In this document: piece by piece, positions 24,936 through 34,340 of the stretch
How the letters are laid out: every line of letters begins with the position of its first letter
Position numbering within the stretch: position 1 is the first letter of the stretch
NCBI RefSeq assembly: GCF_900601905.1
Contig: NZ_UWFA01000416.1
Location: 186,001 to 250,000, forward strand
From: Pseudomonas viridiflava
Lineage (GTDB): Bacteria; Pseudomonadota; Gammaproteobacteria; Pseudomonadales; Pseudomonadaceae
Length of the DNA stretch: 64,000 bases
Direction of reading: 5' to 3'
Translations under genes and position numbers: made by a program
Notes under the pieces: model-generated
What the model was told of the DNA's origin: nothing
Databases searched by the model: none
What the model saw: the letters and a program-made list of their open reading frames with translations, nothing else

Positions 24936-26750
24936 ATGCCTCTGCGTACGGATGAGAACTGGCGCCACGGCGCCGTTCTGCTGGATTCTGGACTCACCCG
25001 GTTTGCCCTTTGGGCGCCGGATGCCTACTACGTAAGTATTGAAATCGAGGGTGGCCAGTCTCTGGCCATGCTCCCGCAAAACGAGGGCTGGTTCATTCTG
25101 GAGACCCGCTGCCCGGCGGGTACCCGCTACCGCTACAACATCGATGGGGAGATCGAAGTCCCCGACCCCGCCTCCCGCGCCCAATCCTCTGACGTCCACT
25201 CCTCAAGCGTGGTGGTCGACCCCCTTGCTTACGAATGGCAAAACACCCACTGGCAGGGTCGCCCCTGGCACGAAGCGGTGATCTACGAGCTGCACGTGGG
25301 GGCGCTGGGCGGTTACGCCGGGGTCGAAACTCACCTCAAGCGTCTGGCGGAGCTGGGCGTCACGGCTATCGAACTGATGCCGATCGCGCAATTTCCCGGC
25401 GAACGCAACTGGGGTTACGACGGCGTTCTGCCCTACGCACCGCAGTCCTCCTATGGCACGCCGGAACAGCTCAAACATCTGATCGATACGGCGCATGGTC
25501 ACGGCCTGATGGTGATTCTGGATGTGGTCTACAACCACTTCGGCCCGGACGGCAATTACCTGGGTCGTTACGCCAAAGGCTTCTTTCGTAGCGATGTGAA
25601 GACCCCGTGGGGCGACGCCATCGATTTCCGTCGTCGCGAAGTACGCGACTACTTCATCGACAACGCCTTGATGTGGCTGCTCGAATACCGCTTCGACGGG
25701 TTGCGTTTTGATGCCGTGCACGCCATTAACGACTCGACCTTTCTGCAGGAAATGGCGCAGAAGATTCAGCAGCACATCGATGCGCCGCGTCATGTCTGGT
25801 TGAACCTGGAGAACGAGTTCAACCAGGCCAGCCTGCTTGAGCAAGGCTTCGATGCACAGTGGAACGATGACGGGCACAACACCCTGCACGTACTGCTGAC
25901 TGGCGAAACCGATGCCTATTATTCCGACTTCGCCGACCAGGCCACCCACAAGCTGGCAACCCTGCTCGGCCAGGGTTTCGTGTATCAGGGCGAAAGTACC
26001 CGCCATGGTCACACTCGCGGCGAGCCCAGCGGCCATTTGCCGCCCAGCGCATTTGTGCTGTTCCTGCAGAATCACGACCAGATCGGCAATCGAGCTTATG
26101 GCGAGCGGCTACCGCAAATCTGCCAGGGCCCGGCTTTGCGTGCCGCCACCGCATTGCTGCTGCTCTCGCCAATGATCCCGTTGATGTTCATGGGAGATGA
26201 GTGGGCCGCCAGTGAACCGTTCCTGTTCTTCACCGACCACCACGGCGAGCTGGCCGATGCCGTGCGCGAAGGTCGGCGCGCCGAGTTCGCGGACTTTGCG
26301 GCATTTGCCGACGAGGAGAAGCGCGAACACATCCCGGACCCCAACGCCCCAGCGACATTCGAGGCTTCAAAGCCGGCGTTCGATGCCGCCTTGCTGGAAA
26401 CCGACAAAGGTGCTGACCACCAGGCCTGGCTGGCGCTCTACCGCCAACTGCTGGCTATTCGTCACCGCCACATCATGCCGCGACTGCCGGGTGCCCAGGC
26501 GCTGGGGGCTGAAGTACTGGCTGACGGGGCAGTGCTGGCTCGCTGGCGCATGGCCGATGGCTCGGTATTGCGTATCGACCTGAACCTCACCGAACACACC
26601 GTCACCACCCATGAGTGGAAAGCTGGCAGCGTTCTTTTCGAAACCCTGCCATATGCGGCAGAACTTTCCCGACGGGGCATCCTCAATCCATACACGGCCA
26701 TTGTCAGCCTGATAGCAACCGATGTTCTGGAGGAACAGGATGAGCAATGA
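24936..26750 (+). CDS. treZ: Malto-oligosyltrehalose trehalohydrolase
   Basis: The 604-aa GH13 enzyme releases trehalose from maltooligosyl-trehalose made by TreY. An N-terminal E-set sandwich (residues about 1-90; GLTRFALWAPDAYYVSIEIEGG) precedes the barrel. Barrel motifs include VVYNHFGPDGNYL, the nucleophile in GLRFDAVHAIND, the acid/base Glu in WLNLENEFNQ and the third acid in LQNHDQIGNRAY. GGGGTT precedes the ATG 15 bases after glgA. It overlaps malQ by 11 bases. All catalytic residues look intact. Confidence 0.96.
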   Translation: MPLRTDENWRHGAVLLDSGLTRFALWAPDAYYVSIEIEGGQSLAMLPQNEGWFILETRCPAGTRYRYNIDGEIEVPDPASRAQSSDVHSSSVVVDPLAYEWQNTHWQGRPWHEAVIYELHVGALGGYAGVETHLKRLAELGVTAIELMPIAQFPGERNWGYDGVLPYAPQSSYGTPEQLKHLIDTAHGHGLMVILDVVYNHFGPDGNYLGRYAKGFFRSDVKTPWGDAIDFRRREVRDYFIDNALMWLLEYRFDGLRFDAVHAINDSTFLQEMAQKIQQHIDAPRHVWLNLENEFNQASLLEQGFDAQWNDDGHNTLHVLLTGETDAYYSDFADQATHKLATLLGQGFVYQGESTRHGHTRGEPSGHLPPSAFVLFLQNHDQIGNRAYGERLPQICQGPALRAATALLLLSPMIPLMFMGDEWAASEPFLFFTDHHGELADAVREGRRAEFADFAAFADEEKREHIPDPNAPATFEASKPAFDAALLETDKGADHQAWLALYRQLLAIRHRHIMPRLPGAQALGAEVLADGAVLARWRMADGSVLRIDLNLTEHTVTTHEWKAGSVLFETLPYAAELSRRGILNPYTAIVSLIATDVLEEQDEQ

Positions 26751-28818
26751 TCAACTGGAGCACCTGGCGACCGAGGCCGGGCTGTCGGTCGACTGGATCG
26801 ACGCCAACGGTCGCCCACAACGCGTCAGCCCCGAGGTGTTGAGCAACGTGCTGGAGAGCCTTGGCTTTCCGGCGCGCAGTCATGAAGAAATCGATGCCAG
26901 CCTGCAAAAACTCAAACAGGCCCATCACCAGCCAACGCCCCCGCCGCTGCTGACCGTCGAGCATGGCAACAACCTGGACCTGAGCGCCTGGTTTGAGCCC
27001 GGCACCCCGTTCGTGCTGCACCTTGAAGACGGCGCGAGTATTGATGCCGCCTTAACGGCCGGGGCTACCCTGCCCGCCCTCGCGCCGGTCGGCTACCAAC
27101 AGTTGAGTATCGCCGGGCAGCATTTGACCATCGCGGTGGCACCGCCGACTTGCTTCAGTATGGCCATGGCCACCGACACGCAAGTCCCCCGCGCCTGGGG
27201 CCTGACCGTGCAGCTGTATGGCCTGCGTCGGGAGGGCGATGGCGGTTTCGGCGATACTCAGGCGCTGGAAAGCTTCGCCCGTTCGGCAGGCGAGCGCGGC
27301 GCCGATGCACTGGCGATCAGCCCGGTGCACGCAATGTTCGCCAATGACCCGCAACGCTACAGCCCTTATTCGCCTTCCAGTCGCCTGTTTTTGAACAGTC
27401 TGTACTGTTCGCCCGGCAGCATTCTCGGCGAGCGGGCATTGCGTCTGGCTATTGAAGAGTCTGGTCTGAGCCAAGAGCTCAAACGCCTCGAAGAACTGCC
27501 ACTGATTGACTGGCCAGCTGCGGCGAGCGCCAAGTGGAAGATCCTGCACAAGCTCTACGACAGCTTTATTGCCAGCGATCATCCGCTCCACGAAGATTTC
27601 AACAGCTTCCGCCACAGCGGCGGTGAAGCGCTGGAGAATCACTGTCGTTTCGAGGCCATTCGCGGCGAATGCGAGCGTCTGGGCATGAGTGATAACTGGC
27701 ATGAGTGGCCATCAGCGTTCAAGGACCCTCGCAGCGAGGAAATCGCCCGCTTTGCCGCCAACCACGATGCGCAAATCGGCTTTCACGCGTTCACCCAATG
27801 GATGATGGCTCGCGGCCTTGAGCGTGCCCAGGTCGCCGCGCGCAGCGGTGGCATGCGCGTCGGTCTGATTGCCGACCTGGCCGTCGGTGCAGATGGCGCC
27901 GGCAGCCAGGCGTGGAGCCGCCAGGACGAGTTGCTCTCGGCGCTGACCGTGGGTGCGCCGCCGGACATCCTCAACCGGTCCGGGCAGAGCTGGGGGATTT
28001 CGGCGTTCTCGCCTGAGGGCCTGAAACGCAACGGGTTTCGTGCCTTTATCGAAATGTTGCGCGCCAATTTCGCGCATGCAGGCGGCCTGCGCATTGACCA
28101 CATCATGGGCCTGCAGCGCCTGTGGGTCGTGCCGCTTGGCGCACCCGCCAGCGAAGGGGCCTACCTTAACTATCCGCTGGACGACATGCTGCGCCTGTTG
28201 AGCCTCGAATCCTGGCGGCACAAGGCAATCGTGCTGGGTGAAGACCTAGGCACCGTGCCTGAAGGCCTGCAGGAAAAACTGTCGGCCCGGGCGATTCTCG
28301 GTATGCGCGTGCTCCTTTTCGAACAGCATGACGCGCACTTCAAGCCGATTCTCGACTGGTCGGACCAGGCGCTGGCGACCACCAGTACCCACGACCTGCC
28401 CACCCTGGCGGGCTGGCTGGCCGAGAACGACATCGGCTGGAATCTGCGGCTGGGTATGGTCAACGAGGAACAGGCACAAAACTGGCGCCATGACCGTGAG
28501 CGCGAGCGCAACGGTCTGCGCAATGCCCTGAGTCAGAATTCAGACAATTTCAGCGATCACCGCTCCGAGACCGAGCAGATGATCGACGCCAGTGTGCGCT
28601 TCCTCGGGCATACCCGCGCGCCACTGGTCCTGTTGCCAATAGAGGACGCCATGGGGCTTACCGAACAATTCAACCTGCCGGGCAACACCGAAACCCACCC
28701 GAACTGGAGACGTCGCCTCCCGGCGTTCAGCGCCTCACTCATGGACGACGAAAGCGTCGCCCGCCGTGTCGAACTGCTCTCACAGGCGCGCCTGCAAGCT
28801 GCGGAGCGTGATCAATGA
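26740..28818 (+). CDS. malQ: 4-alpha-glucanotransferase (amylomaltase)
   Basis: The 692-aa GH77 enzyme disproportionates maltodextrins, moving glucan chains between acceptors. The first 140 residues are the bacterial N-terminal extension. The barrel shows YSPYSPSSRLFLN, the nucleophile in GLRIDHIMGLQRLWVVP, the acid/base in VLGEDLGTVPEGL and TTSTHDLPTLAGW. The start at 26740 lies inside the end of treZ, with GGAGGAA upstream. The stop overlaps treY by 4 bases (ATGA). It supplies glucan of suitable length to TreY and recycles short products. Confidence 0.96.
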   Translation: MSNDQLEHLATEAGLSVDWIDANGRPQRVSPEVLSNVLESLGFPARSHEEIDASLQKLKQAHHQPTPPPLLTVEHGNNLDLSAWFEPGTPFVLHLEDGASIDAALTAGATLPALAPVGYQQLSIAGQHLTIAVAPPTCFSMAMATDTQVPRAWGLTVQLYGLRREGDGGFGDTQALESFARSAGERGADALAISPVHAMFANDPQRYSPYSPSSRLFLNSLYCSPGSILGERALRLAIEESGLSQELKRLEELPLIDWPAAASAKWKILHKLYDSFIASDHPLHEDFNSFRHSGGEALENHCRFEAIRGECERLGMSDNWHEWPSAFKDPRSEEIARFAANHDAQIGFHAFTQWMMARGLERAQVAARSGGMRVGLIADLAVGADGAGSQAWSRQDELLSALTVGAPPDILNRSGQSWGISAFSPEGLKRNGFRAFIEMLRANFAHAGGLRIDHIMGLQRLWVVPLGAPASEGAYLNYPLDDMLRLLSLESWRHKAIVLGEDLGTVPEGLQEKLSARAILGMRVLLFEQHDAHFKPILDWSDQALATTSTHDLPTLAGWLAENDIGWNLRLGMVNEEQAQNWRHDRERERNGLRNALSQNSDNFSDHRSETEQMIDASVRFLGHTRAPLVLLPIEDAMGLTEQFNLPGNTETHPNWRRRLPAFSASLMDDESVARRVELLSQARLQAAERDQ

Positions 28819-31613
28819 GTCAACCACTACAGCCGCTGCGCGCAACCCAACGCCTGCAGTTTCATAAAGATTTCACCCTTGATGACGCTGTGCCGCTGGT
28901 CCCCTACTTCGCCAGTCTCGGTATCAGCCACGTTTACGCATCGCCGCTGCTGAAGGCCCGTGCCGGGTCGATGCACGGCTACGACGTCGTCGACCCCCGC
29001 ATCATCAACCCCGAACTGGGCGGCGAACCCGCTCTGCGGCGGCTGGTCAGCGCCCTGCGTGAGCACGGCATGGGGCTGATTCTGGATATCGTCTCCAACC
29101 ACATGGCCGTCGGCGGTGCTGACAACCCCTGGTGGCTGGATTTGCTGGAATGGGGGCGTCGCAGCCCCTATGCGGACTTCTTCGACATTCAGTGGAATTC
29201 TCCTGACCCGTTGCTCGAAGGGCAACTGCTGCTGCCGTTCTTGAGCACCGACTACGGTACCGTGCTGCAGGCCGGGGAAATCCCCCTGCGTTTTGATGCG
29301 CAACACGGTCAGTTTTACATCGAGCATTACCAGCATCACTTCCCGGTAAACCCAGGCACCTACGGCCAGCTGTTGCAGTCGGACGAGAACCCGTTGCTGG
29401 ATGAATTGAGCAAGCGCTTTGCAGCGCTGGACCAATTCCCGCAGGCCTATGAACGCGCTCGTCAGGCTCGCTCGGAGCTGGCGGAACTGGCCAGGGACGA
29501 AGCGATAGTCCAGGCCATCGAGCAGAACATCCGCCGTTTTGACTCGACTTCCCCGCAAGGCTTCGAGCGCCTGCATCAGTTGCTCGAACGCCAGCACTAC
29601 CGGCTCGCCAGCTGGCGAACGGCGGGTGATGATATCAACTGGCGACGTTTCTTCGATATCAATGAGCTGGGCGGGTTGCGCGTAGAGCGGCCCAACGTGT
29701 TCGAAGCCACGCATGGCAAGATCTTCGAGATGATCGCCGAAGGCCTGGTGGACGGCCTGCGCATCGACCATATCGACGGTCTGGCCAACCCGCGAGGCTA
29801 CTGCCGCAAATTGCGCCGTCGGGTCAACGGCCTGCTGGCCGCCCGCCCCGCTGGCACTGAGTTGAGCCATGTGCCGATTTTCGTCGAGAAAATTCTCGGC
29901 CCTGATGAACAACTGGCCAAGGACTGGGGTGTGGATGGCACCACTGGTTACGAATTCATGAACCAGGTGTCATTGCTGCAACATGATCCTCAAGGCGCCG
30001 AGCCCTTGGGCGAACTGTGGAGCCGTTTGAGTGGGCGCACTGCCGACTTTGATCAGGAAGTGCTCGAAGCCCGGGATCTGGTGTTGCATGGCACCCTGGC
30101 AGGCGATTTTGAAAACGTCGCGCAATCGCTGCTGCAAGTGGCGCGCAGTGATCTGATGAGCCGCGACCTGACGCTGGGTGCTATTCGCCGGGCGTTGCTG
30201 GCGCTGGTGGTCAACTTTCCGATCTACCGCACCTACATCAGCGTCTGCGGCCGTTCGGCCGAAGACGAGCGCTTCTTTCAACAGGCCATGCAAGGTGCGC
30301 GCACCACCTTGAGTGAAGCCGACTGGCCTGTACTCGATTATCTGCAACGCTGGCTGGGCGGTGAGTCCTGGCGGCAGTTGCCGCGTGGCCGCCAGCGCAA
30401 GCTGTACAAGAATGCCTGCGTGCGTTTCCAGCAACTGACCTCGCCGGTGGCGGCCAAGTCAGTGGAAGACACCTCGTTCTACCGCAGTGCCGTGCTGCTC
30501 TCGCGCAACGACGTGGGCTTTCACCCGCAGCATTTCAGTGCATCCGTTCAGGCGTTTCACGATGCCTGCCTGAGCCGCAATGCAACCTTCCCGGATAATC
30601 TGCTGACCACCGCGACCCACGACCACAAGCGCGGCGAAGACACCCGCACTCGCCTGGCGGTACTCAGTGAATGCGCGGGCTGGTACGCCGAACAGGTTGA
30701 GCGCTGGCGGCAACTTGCCGTTGCGCTCAAGGGCGACAGCGAACCCATGATCAGTGCCGGGGACGAGCTGATGCTCTACCAGGCGATGCTGGGCAGCTGG
30801 CCGCTGGCGCTCGATGGCGAAGATGCTCTGAACGCCTACGCTGAACGTCTGACCAGATGGCAGGAAAAAGCCCTGCGCGAAGCCAAACTGCACAGTAGCT
30901 GGAGCGCCGCTAACGAGCCTTATGAACGCGCTTGCCGGGAGTTTCTGCAGCGCATTCTGCTCAGCGACGAAGGTGTCGCCCTGCGCCAGTCGCTGGGTGC
31001 TACCGCTAACCGCATCGCCACGGCCGGAGCGTTGAACAGTCTGGCGCAAACCTTGCTTCGAATGACAGCACCAGGCGTGCCGGATCTTTACCAGGGCACC
31101 GAGCACTGGGATTTCAGTCTGGTGGATCCGGATAACCGCCGCCCAGTGGACTATGCCGCGCGTGCTCAGGCGTTGGGCCAGGCGGTGCAGCCAAGTGAAT
31201 TGCTCAGTAGCTGGCACGATGGTCGGGTCAAGCAGGCGCTCATTGCCGAGGTCCTGAACCTGCGCGCCAGCCATCCGGCGTTGTTCAGCGGCGGGCAGTA
31301 TCTGCCGTTGCAGGTGTTGGGCAGCCACGCCGAACAGGTGGTGGCCTTTGCTCGGGTGTCTGACGACAAGCAGCGTCCGGAGCGGGCTATCGTTATCGTG
31401 CCGCGTCTGTTCAATGAACTATTGGGCACGGCACAAACTCCATTCATCAATGCGTCAAATTGGGGTGATACACGGGTTGTTTTACCGTTCGCGGGTTCAG
31501 ATCAAAGTTGGAAGGGACTTTTTTCGGACGCTGTAGTCACAACTGACAAGGAGTTGCTGCTCAGTGCGGCGCTCAAGGAATTTTCAGTCAACGTATTTAT
31601 TCAAACTATGTAA
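28815..31613 (+). CDS. treY: Malto-oligosyltrehalose synthase
   Basis: The 932-aa GH13 enzyme rearranges the reducing-end alpha-1,4 bond of maltodextrin to the alpha,alpha-1,1 bond of trehalose. Motifs: LDIVSNHMAV, the nucleophile in GLRIDHIDGLANPRGY, the acid/base in IFVEKILGPDEQL and TTATHDHKRGEDTRTRL. The length is that of full TreY with its characteristic insertions. It is coupled to malQ by an ATGA overlap. With TreZ it makes trehalose directly from glucan, which in Pseudomonas protects against desiccation and osmotic stress. Confidence 0.96.
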   Translation: MSQPLQPLRATQRLQFHKDFTLDDAVPLVPYFASLGISHVYASPLLKARAGSMHGYDVVDPRIINPELGGEPALRRLVSALREHGMGLILDIVSNHMAVGGADNPWWLDLLEWGRRSPYADFFDIQWNSPDPLLEGQLLLPFLSTDYGTVLQAGEIPLRFDAQHGQFYIEHYQHHFPVNPGTYGQLLQSDENPLLDELSKRFAALDQFPQAYERARQARSELAELARDEAIVQAIEQNIRRFDSTSPQGFERLHQLLERQHYRLASWRTAGDDINWRRFFDINELGGLRVERPNVFEATHGKIFEMIAEGLVDGLRIDHIDGLANPRGYCRKLRRRVNGLLAARPAGTELSHVPIFVEKILGPDEQLAKDWGVDGTTGYEFMNQVSLLQHDPQGAEPLGELWSRLSGRTADFDQEVLEARDLVLHGTLAGDFENVAQSLLQVARSDLMSRDLTLGAIRRALLALVVNFPIYRTYISVCGRSAEDERFFQQAMQGARTTLSEADWPVLDYLQRWLGGESWRQLPRGRQRKLYKNACVRFQQLTSPVAAKSVEDTSFYRSAVLLSRNDVGFHPQHFSASVQAFHDACLSRNATFPDNLLTTATHDHKRGEDTRTRLAVLSECAGWYAEQVERWRQLAVALKGDSEPMISAGDELMLYQAMLGSWPLALDGEDALNAYAERLTRWQEKALREAKLHSSWSAANEPYERACREFLQRILLSDEGVALRQSLGATANRIATAGALNSLAQTLLRMTAPGVPDLYQGTEHWDFSLVDPDNRRPVDYAARAQALGQAVQPSELLSSWHDGRVKQALIAEVLNLRASHPALFSGGQYLPLQVLGSHAEQVVAFARVSDDKQRPERAIVIVPRLFNELLGTAQTPFINASNWGDTRVVLPFAGSDQSWKGLFSDAVVTTDKELLLSAALKEFSVNVFIQTM

Positions 31614-31630
31614 TACCTGGGAGTGTCGAG

Positions 31631-31993
31631 ATGAGTGCCGACGAAAAGCGAATCCGCGAGTTTGCGTATCAGATATGGGAATCGGAAGGCCAGCCTTCCG
31701 GCCAGGATGAGCGTCATTGGGAAATGGCTCGCAAACTGGCTGAAGCCGAGGCCCTGGCTCCGGATAAATCCACCGCTCGTAAAGCTGCCAAACCGAAATT
31801 GCCCGAAGTAGCTCCCAAAGCTGCGCCCGGCAAGGCTGGCAAACCCGCCGCTGCACCGTCTGCCAAACCTGCTGCCAAGGCAAAGCCCAAACCGGCTGCA
31901 ACGTCGACCCAGGCGGAGCAACCGGCCAAGCCAGCCGCCAAGCCAGCGCCCAAGGCTGCTCCAAAAAAGCCTGTTAAACCTTCGGCACCTTGA
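31631..31993 (+). CDS. DUF2934 protein with Ala/Lys/Pro-rich tail
   Basis: The 120-aa protein has a DUF2934 head (residues 1-40; RIREFAYQIWESEGQPSGQDERHWEMARKLAEAEA), a helical domain of unknown role. The tail, residues about 50-120, is a low-complexity run of AKPA and KAAPK units, strongly basic and disordered. Such tails resemble bacterial histone H1-like tails and may bind nucleic acid or polyanions. A TGGGAG ribosome site precedes it, 17 bases after treY. It occupies the place of the small conserved gene between treY and glgX in P. aeruginosa, so it probably belongs to this regulon. Confidence 0.85.
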   Translation: MSADEKRIREFAYQIWESEGQPSGQDERHWEMARKLAEAEALAPDKSTARKAAKPKLPEVAPKAAPGKAGKPAAAPSAKPAAKAKPKPAATSTQAEQPAKPAAKPAPKAAPKKPVKPSAP

Positions 31994-32147
31994 TTTACCC
32001 AAGGTGAAGTTCACACCGCAGGGATCGCTCCATCGGAGTCGTCATCTGCGGTTATTTCAAGCTCCAGTTTTTATTATTGGTTGAAGCCCTCGTGCTTCGA
32101 CTGCGGTTTCGGCCGCCCCGAAAAACATCAGACGTCAGGAATGCATA

Positions 32148-34340
32148 ATGAGCACGCAGTCTACTAACACTAACGACAGTTCCAAGGCCGGATCGGCCAG
32201 GACTGAACAGGCAGAGCCGACTGTTTCGCGCATTCGTGAAGGTCTACCCTTTCCGCTGGGCGCGAACTGGGACGGGCTGGGCGTCAACTTCGCCCTGTTC
32301 TCGGCCAACGCTACCAAAGTGGAGCTTTGCCTGTTTGACTCGACCGGCGAAGTTGAACTCGAACGCATCGAGCTGCCGGAATACACCGACGAGATCTACC
32401 ACGGGTACCTGCCCGACGCCCATCCGGGGCTGATCTACGGCTACCGCGTGTACGGCCCTTATGACCCGCAGAACGGCCACCGTTTCAACCACAACAAACT
32501 GCTGATCGACCCCTATGCGAAACAGCTGGTGGGCGAACTGAAGTGGTCCGAAGCGTTGTTCGGCTACACCATCGGCCACGAAGACGGCGACCTGAGTTTC
32601 GACGAGCGCGACAGCGCGCCCTTCGTGCCAAAGAGCAAGGTTATCGACGAAGCCTACACCTGGGGCCGCGATCAGCGCGTCGGAGTGCCTTGGGACAAGA
32701 CCATCCTGTATGAAACCCACACCCGTGGTTTCACCATGCGTCACCCTTCCGTGCCCGATGAACTCAAAGGCACGTTTTCCGGCCTGATGGTCGCCGATGT
32801 GATCGATCACATCCGCAAGCTGGGTGTGACCTCCGTCGAGTTGCTGCCGATTCACGCCTTTGTGAACGACCAGCACTTGCTGCAAAAAGGCATGACCAAC
32901 TATTGGGGCTACAACAGCATTGCCTTCTTTGCGCCTGATCCGCGCTACCTGGCTCACGGCAAGATTGCCGAGTTCAAGGAAATGGTTGCGCACATGCACC
33001 ATGCCGGGCTGGAAGTGATCCTCGACGTGGTCTACAACCACACCGCTGAGGGCAATGAGCTGGGTCCGACGCTGTCCATGCGGGGTATCGACAACGCGTC
33101 GTACTATCGCCTGATGCCCGATGACAAACGCTATTACATCAATGATTCCGGCACCGGCAACACTCTCGATCTGAGCCATCCGTGCGTCCTGCAAATGGTC
33201 ACCGACTCCCTGCGCTACTGGGCCTCGGAAATGCACGTCGACGGTTTCCGCTTCGATCTGGCAACCATTCTGGGCCGTTACCACGATGGCTTCGATGAAC
33301 GTCACAGCTTCCTGGTCGCTTGCCGTCAGGATCCGGTGCTGCGTCAGGTCAAACTGATCGCCGAGCCTTGGGATTGCGGCCCCGGTGGCTATCAGGTGGG
33401 TGGCTTTCCGCCAGGCTGGATGGAATGGAACGACAAGTTCCGCGACACTGTGCGCGCCTTTTGGAAAGGCGACGAGGGTCAACTGGCAGACTTCGCCGGG
33501 CGGATGACCGCTTCCGGCAATATGTTCAACCAGCGCGGTCGCAGGCCGCAGGCGTCAGTGAACTTCATCACTGCCCACGACGGTTTCACCCTGCATGACC
33601 TGGTGTCCTACAACGACAAGCACAACGAAGCCAACGACGAGAACAACCAGGACGGCAGCAACAACAACCTGTCCTGGAACCATGGCGTCGAGGGTCCGAC
33701 CGAAGATCCCGAAATCAACGCACTGCGCCTGCGCCAGATGCGCAACTTCTTCGCCACCCTGCTGCTCGCTCAGGGCACGCCCATGGTGGTGGCCGGTGAC
33801 GAGTTCGCCCGGACCCAGCATGGCAATAACAACGCCTACTGTCAGGACAGTGAAATCGGCTGGGTCAACTGGGACCTGGACGAAGACGGCGAGTCTTTGC
33901 TCAAGTTCGTCAAACGCGTCATCAAGCTGCGCCAGACTTATCCGATCCTGCGTCGTAGCCGCTTCCTGGTAGGCGATTACAACGAAGAAATCGGCGTCAA
34001 GGATGTCACCTGGCTGTCGCCGGACGGCAGCGAAATGGGTATCGAGCAGTGGGAGGATGCCAATGCGCGTTGCCTGGGCATGCTGATGGATGGTCGCGCT
34101 CAGGAAACCGGTATTCGTCGCCCGGGCGCCGATGCGACGCTGTTGCTGGCCGTCAACTCCCATCATGATGGCGTCAACTTCACCCTGCCGGAAGTCCCAG
34201 AAGGTGCGCACTGGACCTGCCTGATTGACACCAATCAGCCGGACATGAAAGCCAAGGAACAATTTGGCTTTGGTACGCATTACACCGTGACGGCGCGTTC
34301 GCTGCTGCTGTTTGAACTGCAGCACGACGAGCAGCCATGA
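32148..34340 (+). CDS. glgX: Glycogen debranching enzyme
   Basis: The 730-aa GH13 isoamylase-type enzyme hydrolyses alpha-1,6 branches of limit dextrins. An N-terminal CBM48 domain (PFPLGANWDGLGVNFALFSANATKVELCLFD) precedes the barrel. The motifs are LDVVYNHTAEGNE, nucleophile in GFRFDLATILGR, acid/base in KLIAEPWDCGPGG and third acid in FITAHDGFTLHDLVSYNDK. A Ser/Thr-rich 25-residue N-terminus is unusual but follows a ribosome site (AGGAA). The stop overlaps the next gene by ATGA, which ties an unrelated-looking cassette to it. Confidence 0.96.
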   Translation: MSTQSTNTNDSSKAGSARTEQAEPTVSRIREGLPFPLGANWDGLGVNFALFSANATKVELCLFDSTGEVELERIELPEYTDEIYHGYLPDAHPGLIYGYRVYGPYDPQNGHRFNHNKLLIDPYAKQLVGELKWSEALFGYTIGHEDGDLSFDERDSAPFVPKSKVIDEAYTWGRDQRVGVPWDKTILYETHTRGFTMRHPSVPDELKGTFSGLMVADVIDHIRKLGVTSVELLPIHAFVNDQHLLQKGMTNYWGYNSIAFFAPDPRYLAHGKIAEFKEMVAHMHHAGLEVILDVVYNHTAEGNELGPTLSMRGIDNASYYRLMPDDKRYYINDSGTGNTLDLSHPCVLQMVTDSLRYWASEMHVDGFRFDLATILGRYHDGFDERHSFLVACRQDPVLRQVKLIAEPWDCGPGGYQVGGFPPGWMEWNDKFRDTVRAFWKGDEGQLADFAGRMTASGNMFNQRGRRPQASVNFITAHDGFTLHDLVSYNDKHNEANDENNQDGSNNNLSWNHGVEGPTEDPEINALRLRQMRNFFATLLLAQGTPMVVAGDEFARTQHGNNNAYCQDSEIGWVNWDLDEDGESLLKFVKRVIKLRQTYPILRRSRFLVGDYNEEIGVKDVTWLSPDGSEMGIEQWEDANARCLGMLMDGRAQETGIRRPGADATLLLAVNSHHDGVNFTLPEVPEGAHWTCLIDTNQPDMKAKEQFGFGTHYTVTARSLLLFELQHDEQP

